This document shows, piece after piece, positions 8,587 to 15,416 of a stretch of 64,000 nucleotides of DNA. Origin of the DNA: G963662675 sp963676845. Lineage in GTDB: Bacteria; Bacteroidota; Bacteroidia; Bacteroidales; Prolixibacteraceae. The stretch covers positions 62,001-126,000 of the forward strand of contig CAXXKK010000023.1 of the NCBI GenBank assembly GCA_963676845.2, read 5' to 3'. Position numbers and translations under genes: made by a program. Each line of letters starts with the position of its first letter. Position 1 is the stretch's first letter. Under the pieces are notes generated by a model. That model worked only from the letters and a program-made list of their open reading frames with translations. It did not search any database and was not told where the DNA came from.

Positions 8587-8964
8587 TTACTCTTCAAAAA
8601 GCTGATTTAAGGCATCAAAGTAATCTTCCTTCCATCCTTCAGCGATATTGTCATAAGCCTCATCCGGAATGTTTGTTTGTCGAACTTCCATACTGGTTCC
8701 CCCTTTTACAGGAAATAATTTGATGGTTACAATCGAAGGTTCTTCTTCTCCAAAATACCATTCCTGTACTATTTTCTTATCCTGTTCAAACTCCAGATTT
8801 TTACCGCAAATGCTACCATCCCACATTGAGAATTCAGATCCGGGTACAGTTTCCATTTCTGCCTTTTCCCCAGTCCATATTTCAATCATAAACTTATTTG
8901 TCAAGGCATTATAAACGTCCTTGGGCTCGGCATCCAGCTGAAAATATTTTTTAAAGTCTTTCAT
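8587..8964 (-). CDS. SRPBCC/AHSA1-like (START-fold) domain protein
   Basis: A 125-residue cytoplasmic protein that is one SRPBCC domain. It begins KKYFQLDAEPKDVYNALT and continues through IEIWTGEKAEMETVPGSEF, and ends with the helix EGWKEDYFDALNQLFEE typical of AHSA1 (activator of Hsp90 ATPase homologue 1) domains. Bacterial members are small ligand-binding or chaperone-like proteins, usually of unknown ligand. It lies 11 bp downstream of the DUF3078 gene on the same strand, so the two could be co-transcribed. Confidence 0.85.
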   Translation of the reverse strand: MKDFKKYFQLDAEPKDVYNALTNKFMIEIWTGEKAEMETVPGSEFSMWDGSICGKNLEFEQDKKIVQEWYFGEEEPSIVTIKLFPVKGGTSMEVRQTNIPDEAYDNIAEGWKEDYFDALNQLFEE

Positions 8965-8975
8965 AACAATGAAAT

Positions 8976-10934
8976 TTAGTTAAGTTTTTTTCTCCGGTTT
9001 ATCTGCTTATCAATTTTGTACGAAAAGCCAATGGTTACAAATTCTTTCAACTGCCATTTGGGTTTAAAAATGGTATTTCCCTCGATATCAACCTTATCTG
9101 TAGGGAAAGTCACATTATCATCATAAATAAGATGCAGTAGCAATTTCAGACTAATAAAACTATTCACCTGCATGGTTAGGTTGTTTTCCCAATCTACATC
9201 CACTGCCGAAAACGGAGCCTTATAATTACTGAACATCTTGTATTTAGTTTCATACGTAATATCTTTTATAAGTTCCTTCTTATATTTTACTTCAGCATTC
9301 AAACCTAAAGTCCAGAAACTCCTATCTCCTTCAGCAATCCCAAAATTTGTAACATCGATATGAGCAGAATCCTTTACAAATACATTTTTGGCAGTTAAAG
9401 GTGAAAGAAATACAGATAAATCATTATTTGGCTTATAATCCAAACCAAGTTTTATTAATGTTTTGGCTGGTGACAAAAAATTAGAAATCAAGTTATCCCT
9501 GTCCGGATATTTATAACCATGAAATAACTGAGTTTGAAAATCCAGCTCTAAAGAATAATACCATTCTTTAAATGCACTTACCCCAACACGCGAGATCACT
9601 TCAAACTTATCGTCATTCTTTTGCACTTTATCATCTGCCGGGTTAATCCAGCCATTTCGAACTTCAAGTGAATTTTCCCATTTCAGTTTATCAATGGAAT
9701 AATTAGCAAATCCTTTAAAAATGAATAAAGCAGATAAGGAACTTTTACCTCCTTTTTTCCAATTGCTCAAATAAGTTTGAGTAAAACCAACATTACCGTC
9801 AATTCCCATTTTCCAGGGAGTAACTACGGTAAATCTGTTTTTTGTTTGGTGAATATTGTTATTTAGCTCAGCAGTTTGTAAAGAAGTTTCCTTGGCTTCA
9901 CGCTGTGTAAAACGAGAAATCATAGCAGCATCATCAATCGAAACGATTATTGAATTCCTTCCTGCATTTTCAATTTTCACATTTAGCGAATCGTTGAGTT
10001 CATTTTTTATAAACAACCGTGTATAAACAGACTCTGCATCATTCGTTGGAAGAATAGTCCCTTTCATATCTGTATTGTAAACAGAAACCGGAGCTGGTTC
10101 TTCATGAAACTGAACTGCAAGTTGCTTCAATATATTTTGAACGGAATTATTTACAGATTGTATAACTGAATCATTATATGCGATAAGCAACTCTCTATTT
10201 TTCTCCATTAATGAATCTGCCAGTTCTCGCTGTACTTTTTGGGAATATAATACCACGTATTCATCCCTGTATGCTTTAGTAATTGAATCGACATACTGAG
10301 TGGTAAGCTTTTGATTGTATTCCAGGCGGGCTTCTTCAACAAATGCTACTCTTAAACTATCTTTTTGCTTTTCTTTATTCTCATCATATGAGGGATCAGA
10401 TAAATCAGCATGACTTAAGCTATCCGGCAAACTAACAATCCCAGCCTCCAAAAGCCAATCCGATTCTTCCGGTGAAACGGTTTTTACATTTCGCCCCATG
10501 CCCATAAGCAATTGTTCAGGAACAGGAATCTGGTCACGGATAATGCTTTCCTGAACAGAACGGTCTAACCTTCTTTGCTGCTCTGCAATTTCAGAAGCAG
10601 GAATATATCCGGGTACAGAAAGACTGTCTTCCACATACAGGTATGAACGATCAAAAATAACAGAATCTTTTTGCAGATAATCTTCCAGCCAGTCAACAGC
10701 CAACTCCGGATTTTCATCATCAAAAAAATGAACAAGGCTTTGAATCTTATTTCCCAGCTCCTTGTTCTCAAGCATCCAGCCTGAAGAGGAATCAAATAAT
10801 TGGTTTAAAAATTCAACCTTCAACTGGGTTGAATCATTGGAAGAAACTAAATCGCCTTCACCAGAAGTTATTGCAAATGTATATGCAGTTGGTAAAAAGC
10901 AAATAAATAGCAACAGAACATACCTGAACCTCAT
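8976..10934 (-). CDS. Secreted DUF3078 protein, outer-membrane-like beta-barrel
   Basis: 652 residues starting MRFRYVLLLFICFLPTAYTF, a signal peptide. The frame runs on upstream to 11012 but without a better start. The middle (about 90-370) is a polar, helix-rich region with several coiled stretches. The last 270 residues form DUF3078, beginning WKMGIDGNVGFTQTYLSNWK and rich in alternating aromatic beta strands, ending GFSYKI. That matches a Bacteroidota outer-membrane barrel family of unknown function. Usual DUF3078 proteins are about 300 residues, so the long N-terminal extension is notable. It could tether the barrel to the cell wall or to a partner. Confidence 0.75.
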   Translation of the reverse strand: MRFRYVLLLFICFLPTAYTFAITSGEGDLVSSNDSTQLKVEFLNQLFDSSSGWMLENKELGNKIQSLVHFFDDENPELAVDWLEDYLQKDSVIFDRSYLYVEDSLSVPGYIPASEIAEQQRRLDRSVQESIIRDQIPVPEQLLMGMGRNVKTVSPEESDWLLEAGIVSLPDSLSHADLSDPSYDENKEKQKDSLRVAFVEEARLEYNQKLTTQYVDSITKAYRDEYVVLYSQKVQRELADSLMEKNRELLIAYNDSVIQSVNNSVQNILKQLAVQFHEEPAPVSVYNTDMKGTILPTNDAESVYTRLFIKNELNDSLNVKIENAGRNSIIVSIDDAAMISRFTQREAKETSLQTAELNNNIHQTKNRFTVVTPWKMGIDGNVGFTQTYLSNWKKGGKSSLSALFIFKGFANYSIDKLKWENSLEVRNGWINPADDKVQKNDDKFEVISRVGVSAFKEWYYSLELDFQTQLFHGYKYPDRDNLISNFLSPAKTLIKLGLDYKPNNDLSVFLSPLTAKNVFVKDSAHIDVTNFGIAEGDRSFWTLGLNAEVKYKKELIKDITYETKYKMFSNYKAPFSAVDVDWENNLTMQVNSFISLKLLLHLIYDDNVTFPTDKVDIEGNTIFKPKWQLKEFVTIGFSYKIDKQINRRKKLN

Positions 10935-11015
10935 AATTAAAGTTGTTTGTTTTAGTTTGAATAAGAAACGAATGAAGCCGCAACTTCTTGTGTTTTGAAA
11001 AAAACAATTCAACCT

Positions 11016-11480
11016 CTATTCCCAGGTTGAATACGGATTTTGTGAGAGTTGAGAGTTATGGTACCTCATATCATGGGTTACTTCTTCGGAAACCCAATCT
11101 GGCAAATCGAATTGCTCATCTTCCGATTTCAATTCAATCTCTGCCAAACAAAGACCTTTGTTCTTCCCCTCAAATACATCAACTTCCCACAATTTAGTGT
11201 TGTACCAAATTTCATGCCTTACTTTTTCAACAGGAGAACTCACAGCAAGTTCCAACAACTGATTTGCATCATCAACCGGAATTTCGTACTCACATTCCAG
11301 ACGGGATATTCCTTTTAATCCACCTTTGATGGTAAGAAAAGCTTTCTGCCCTATAATTCTCACACGAACAGTTCTTTCCGGCTCAACGCATAAATAGGCC
11401 TGAACCATCCTGTGACTTTTTTCAAATTTAGGAAGCAACTCTCTTTTTACAAGATACTTCCTTTCAATTTCAACCGACAT
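11016..11480 (-). CDS. CYTH-domain protein (triphosphate tunnel metalloenzyme)
   Basis: A 154-residue single CYTH domain. It carries the family signature ExExK (EIERKYLV, residues 4-11), a run of basic and acidic strand residues (TVRVRIIGQKAFLTIKG, ECEYEIPV) and WEVDVFEGKNKGLCLAEIEL near the C-terminus. Bacterial stand-alone CYTH proteins of this length are usually inorganic triphosphatases or thiamine-triphosphatase-like enzymes that need Mg2+. Adenylate cyclase activity is less likely. ATG at 11480 was chosen over the longer frame (11525) because the signature always sits at the N-terminus and a -7 box lies inside the extension. Confidence 0.85.
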   Translation of the reverse strand: MSVEIERKYLVKRELLPKFEKSHRMVQAYLCVEPERTVRVRIIGQKAFLTIKGGLKGISRLECEYEIPVDDANQLLELAVSSPVEKVRHEIWYNTKLWEVDVFEGKNKGLCLAEIELKSEDEQFDLPDWVSEEVTHDMRYHNSQLSQNPYSTWE

Positions 11481-11502
11481 ATCTTCTTTTTTTTCAGTTC
11501 TG

Positions 11503-11510
11503 CAAAAATA
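11503..11510 (-). promoter_or_regulatory. Bacteroidota -7 promoter box for the CYTH gene
   Basis: On the minus strand TATTTTTG matches TAnnTTTG, 22 bp before the ATG of the CYTH gene. Confidence 0.4.
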
Positions 11511-11822
11511 CAAGACTCCTCTCAAGTTCGATGAAAAAACATGAGTTTTTCAATTTTCATCTTATTACTGATCATTACACTCTACTATTTAGAATTAGTC
11601 CAACTTACAATAGTCTTATTATGCTGAATAACAGACTAATCCAAAGAAAAGAAATAGCTTTTATGCTTGCTCTATCTTAATTTTATAGAAAACCGAACAA
11701 CAATGCTCTCCCTTTTGTAAAGGGAATTACTGCAATTAACAGATCCTGCCCTTTGGGCGCATGTTATCTTACTAATATTTTCAAACAACTTCATTTTTTC
11801 AAAATCGACAATCACAACTTAT
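11511..11822. other. Intergenic region upstream of the hydrogenase operon
   Basis: 312 bp between the divergent CYTH and hydC genes. It should hold the hydCBA promoter, but no TAnnTTTG box, hairpin or small gene could be identified with confidence. Confidence 0.4.
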
Positions 11823-12287
11823 ATGAATCCCGTACAAGATTTGATTAAGTCCCTGGCCAACAAACATGGCCGCAACCGGGAGAATTTACTCCCTATCCTT
11901 CAGGGTGTTGTTGAACAAGAAAAATACTTATCAGAGTATTCCATGATTGAAATTGCCCGTGAACTGGATCTGCCTGCAGCAGAAGTTTATGGAACAGCAA
12001 CCTTCTATTCATTTTTGGAACACAAAAAAATGGGTAAGTACATCATTCGGATTTGCAAGACAATCACCTGTTCTATGAAGGGTAAAAACCAAGTAATTCA
12101 TGCCATAGAAGACATGCTAAAAATCGGCATAGGTGAAACAACCCCAGATGGCAAATTCTCTCTCCTGCAAACCAACTGTTTAGGCTGGTGCCACAAGGCT
12201 CCGGCAATGTTGGTAAATGACGATGTTTACACAGAACTAACTCCTGAAAAAGTTCGGGAAATTCTGGGCAATTACATGAAAAAATAA
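11823..12287 (+). CDS. hydC: NuoE-like subunit of NADH-linked [FeFe]-hydrogenase
   Basis: A 154-residue thioredoxin-fold [2Fe-2S] protein. The four ligands are Cys78, Cys83 (CKTITC), Cys119 and Cys123 (CLGWC), the C-x4-C and C-x3-C pattern of NuoE. In trimeric hydrogenases (HydC of Thermotoga, HndA of Desulfovibrio) this subunit relays electrons next to the flavin subunit. The order NuoE-NuoF-hydrogenase, an 18-bp gap to hydB and the shared strand mark one operon. Subunit letters differ between organisms; Thermotoga naming is used here. No signal peptide, so cytoplasmic. Confidence 0.9.
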   Translation: MNPVQDLIKSLANKHGRNRENLLPILQGVVEQEKYLSEYSMIEIARELDLPAAEVYGTATFYSFLEHKKMGKYIIRICKTITCSMKGKNQVIHAIEDMLKIGIGETTPDGKFSLLQTNCLGWCHKAPAMLVNDDVYTELTPEKVREILGNYMKK

Positions 12288-12304
12288 ATCAAAAAGGAGA
12301 GATT

Positions 12305-13492
12305 ATGGCATTCGAATCATATCAATTAAAAAGAGCTGATTTCATTTTTAAAAATGAAAATGATTGGGAAAAAATACTCAGTAAAACATTAAACCTTTCC
12401 CCCAATGAAATTATCAACGAGCTGATGAGTTCTGAGATAAAAGGGCGTGGAGGAGCAGGCTTCCCAACAGGACTAAAATGGAAACTAACCGCGGAATCCC
12501 CTGAAAAAGAAAAATATGTCATCTGTAATGCAGACGAAGGGGAACCCGGAACATTTAAGGACAGGGAAATTTTAACCCTCGTACCCTACAAAGTACTCAC
12601 TGCGATGGCTGTTTGCGGACATGTTATTGGTGCAAAAAAAGGATTTATCTACCTCCGTGGCGAGTACAAATTCCTTGTCCCGGAACTAATGAAAGCCATC
12701 AAAGAATTTGAGTACTACTGCAAAGAGATTAAATACAATTTCAACATTCAAATTTTTATGGGAAGCGGAGCATATATCTGTGGTGAAGAAACAGCCTTAT
12801 TCGACTCCATGGAAGGCAAACGAGGTGAACCACGGAATAAACCTCCTTTCCCAACATCGCAAGGCTACATGAACAAGCCTACCGTAATAAACAATGTTGA
12901 GACACTGGCACACACATTTACCATTTTCAAATACGGATCAAAAAAATTCTACGACCTGGGAGTTCAGTATTCCCGGGGATCAAAACTATTCTCGGTTTCA
13001 GGAGATACACCAAAGCCCGGTATTTATGAGCTTGAATTAGGTATGAGCCTGCAAGACTTTGTTGCTGAATTTGGCGATGGAGACACCAAAGCTGTTCAGG
13101 TAGGCGGAGCTTCAGGATTTCTTGTTCCACGCAAGAAGTTTACAGAAACAGCTATTGGGTATAAAGGAAAACTTACAGGTATTTCATTACCTACAGGAGG
13201 ATCAATGATGCTTTTTAACAGCTCAAGGTCAATGTATAATGTGCTTAATAATTACTTAGATTTCTTTAAAGAAGAAAGTTGTGGACAATGTACTCCATGT
13301 CGCGTTGGCTGCCAGCAATTATACAATGGAATAAAAGCCGTAAAACGAGGTGAAAAGCCTGCACAATACCTGGACAAACTACTCAAACTAACTGAAACGA
13401 TGCAACTAACAGCCAAATGTGGATTGGGGCAATCGGTTGCAAATTCTTTTTCATCCATTGTAGAAAACTTCCGTGAAGAAATGATTTACTAA
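12305..13492 (+). CDS. hydB: NuoF-like FMN/NADH subunit of [FeFe]-hydrogenase, short form
   Basis: 395 residues preceded by a strong AAAAAGGAGAG ribosome site. It has the Rossmann-like FMN/NADH domain (KGRGGAGFPTGLKW; CNADEGEPGTFKDREI; YICGEETALFDSMEGKRGEP), the SLBB region and the [4Fe-4S] site with Cys326, Cys329, Cys332 and Cys372. It oxidises NADH or reduces NAD+ at FMN. Unlike HydB/HndC of well-studied bifurcating hydrogenases (about 600 residues), it lacks both the N-terminal [2Fe-2S] thioredoxin-like domain and the C-terminal two-[4Fe-4S] ferredoxin domain. The frame ends in EEMIY just before hydA (6-bp gap), with no sign of a frameshift. Confidence 0.92.
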   Translation: MAFESYQLKRADFIFKNENDWEKILSKTLNLSPNEIINELMSSEIKGRGGAGFPTGLKWKLTAESPEKEKYVICNADEGEPGTFKDREILTLVPYKVLTAMAVCGHVIGAKKGFIYLRGEYKFLVPELMKAIKEFEYYCKEIKYNFNIQIFMGSGAYICGEETALFDSMEGKRGEPRNKPPFPTSQGYMNKPTVINNVETLAHTFTIFKYGSKKFYDLGVQYSRGSKLFSVSGDTPKPGIYELELGMSLQDFVAEFGDGDTKAVQVGGASGFLVPRKKFTETAIGYKGKLTGISLPTGGSMMLFNSSRSMYNVLNNYLDFFKEESCGQCTPCRVGCQQLYNGIKAVKRGEKPAQYLDKLLKLTETMQLTAKCGLGQSVANSFSSIVENFREEMIY

Positions 13493-13498
13493 TTTGCT

Positions 13499-15301
13499 AT
13501 GAAAGAAAAAAAATCAAATAAAATAACGGTTAGCTTAAATGGCTACCCTGTAGAAGTCGAAAAGGGTAAAACAATTCTGGAAGCTGCTGATCAAGCTGGA
13601 GTTATTATTCCCACTCTTTGTTACCATAAAGACCTTTGTGTAGCAGGAAACTGTCGAGTTTGCGTAGTAGAAGTCGTCGGACAAAAGCGACTTTCCGCTG
13701 CCTGTGCCACTCCCTGTGAAGAAGGGATGGAGATAAAAACGAATAGTCTAAATGTTCGTAATTCACGAAAACACATTATTGAATTGTTGCTTTCTGAGCA
13801 CAATGCGGACTGTACTCGCTGTTATAAAAACGGGAATTGCGAATTGCAAAACCTGGCGTCAGAATATAAAATCATGAGCCAGGATTTTATTCCGCTGGTT
13901 CCTCAGAAGAAGTACACCATCGATATGTTTTCTCCATCCATCATTAAAGATGACAGTAAATGCATCCGTTGCCAACGTTGCGTCCGCACCTGTGCCGAAT
14001 TGCAGGGAGTAAATGCGTTAACTGTTGCCCACAAAGGAGATGAAATGAGAATTACAACCTTCTTTGAAAAAGCAATGAACGACGTCGTCTGCACAAACTG
14101 TGGACAATGTATCATCCACTGCCCTACCGGTGCATTGGTTGAGAAAAATTATATAGAAGAAGTTTGGGACGCCATCTCTGATCCGAAAAAGCATGTTGTT
14201 GTTCAAACAGCTCCGGCTGTACGTGTCGGTTTAGGTGAAGAATTAGGTGCCGAACCAGGAACACGGGTTACGGGGAAAATGGCAGCATCTCTAAAACGTC
14301 TGGGATTTGATTCTGTACTTGATACTGATTTCTCTGCCGACCTTACCATTATGGAAGAGGGAACCGAACTTCTGACAAGATTGAAAAGAGCTCTTGTGGA
14401 TAAAGATGAAACAGTTAAACTCCCCATGGCAACTTCCTGCTCACCAGGATGGATTAAGTATATCGAGCACATGTTCCCGGAATACCTGGACAATCTATCA
14501 ACCTGCAAGTCACCCCAACAAATGTTTGGTGCACTGGTAAAAACATATTACGCCAAAGCCCGGAACTTGGATCCAAACGATATCGTATCTGTTTCCATCA
14601 TGCCATGTACTGCTAAAAAGTTTGAAGCAAATCGTCCAGAAATGTTAGACAGTGGCTATCGGGATGTTGACTATGTTTTAACAACACGCGAGTTAGCCAT
14701 CATGATTAAACAGGCTGGTATTGATTTCAACAAACTTGAAGATGCCAAGTTTGATCGTCTAATGGGCGAATCAACAGGTGCAGGAGTAATCTTTGGAGCT
14801 ACCGGAGGTGTAATGGAAGCTGCCCTAAGAACAGCTTATGAACTGGTAACCGGACGTGAAGTCCCATTTAAGGATCTGGATATTACTCCGGTTCGTGGGA
14901 TGGAAGGTGTCCGTGAAGCCAGTATAAAAATTGAAAATCCTGTTGAAGACTGGGCATTTCTTGATGGTGTTGAACTTAAGTGTGCTATTGCTCACGGACT
15001 TGTAAATGCCAAAAAAGTGATGGACTCCGTCAAAAATGGGAAAAGCGATTACCACTTTATAGAAATTATGGCTTGTCCGGGAGGATGCCTGGGAGGAGGA
15101 GGACAACCGATTCCAACCAATGCTGAAATTCGCAAAAAAAGGGCAGAAGCTATTTATGCAGAAGATGCAGGAATGCCATTACGTAAATCCCATGAAAATC
15201 CTGAAGTTATCAAATTATATGAGGACTTTCTGGGAGCCCCACTGGGAGAGAAATCACATCACCTGCTACATACGAAATACATAAAAAGAGATCGTTTCTA
15301 A
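13499..15301 (+). CDS. hydA: [FeFe]-hydrogenase catalytic subunit, NADH-linked trimeric type
   Basis: 600 residues. Domains in order: plant-type [2Fe-2S] (about 8-85, CYHKDLCVAGNCRVC), His/Cys cluster domain (HNADCTRCYKNGNC), two [4Fe-4S] (CIRCQRCVRTC; CTNCGQCIIHCP), the H-cluster large domain, and a C-terminal small-subunit domain. H-cluster motifs are L1 TSCSPGW (Cys314), L2 MPCTAK (Cys370) and L3 ACPGGCLGGGGQP (Cys526, Cys530). The second cysteine expected in L1 (TSCCP) is Ser315. Overall it closely resembles HndD-type subunits. It reduces protons or oxidises H2 using electrons from the HydB/HydC module. A terminator follows. The maturases that build its active site are encoded 9 kb downstream. 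Confidence 0.96.
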   Translation: MKEKKSNKITVSLNGYPVEVEKGKTILEAADQAGVIIPTLCYHKDLCVAGNCRVCVVEVVGQKRLSAACATPCEEGMEIKTNSLNVRNSRKHIIELLLSEHNADCTRCYKNGNCELQNLASEYKIMSQDFIPLVPQKKYTIDMFSPSIIKDDSKCIRCQRCVRTCAELQGVNALTVAHKGDEMRITTFFEKAMNDVVCTNCGQCIIHCPTGALVEKNYIEEVWDAISDPKKHVVVQTAPAVRVGLGEELGAEPGTRVTGKMAASLKRLGFDSVLDTDFSADLTIMEEGTELLTRLKRALVDKDETVKLPMATSCSPGWIKYIEHMFPEYLDNLSTCKSPQQMFGALVKTYYAKARNLDPNDIVSVSIMPCTAKKFEANRPEMLDSGYRDVDYVLTTRELAIMIKQAGIDFNKLEDAKFDRLMGESTGAGVIFGATGGVMEAALRTAYELVTGREVPFKDLDITPVRGMEGVREASIKIENPVEDWAFLDGVELKCAIAHGLVNAKKVMDSVKNGKSDYHFIEIMACPGGCLGGGGQPIPTNAEIRKKRAEAIYAEDAGMPLRKSHENPEVIKLYEDFLGAPLGEKSHHLLHTKYIKRDRF

Positions 15302-15307
15302 AATAGA

Positions 15308-15336
15308 AAAGCCACCCTGTTTGTGAGGGTGGCTTT
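15308..15336 (+). terminator. Rho-independent terminator of hydCBA
   Basis: An 11-bp perfect stem AAAGCCACCCT/AGGGTGGCTTT with a 7-base loop, 7 bp after the hydA stop, followed by CTTATTTC. Confidence 0.85.
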
Positions 15337-15416
15337 CTTATTTCTCTGAAATGATTATCATTAATCCATTCTATAAAAATAAGCTTGATATCGCTCTTGT
15401 CATAGAGCTTATACAC

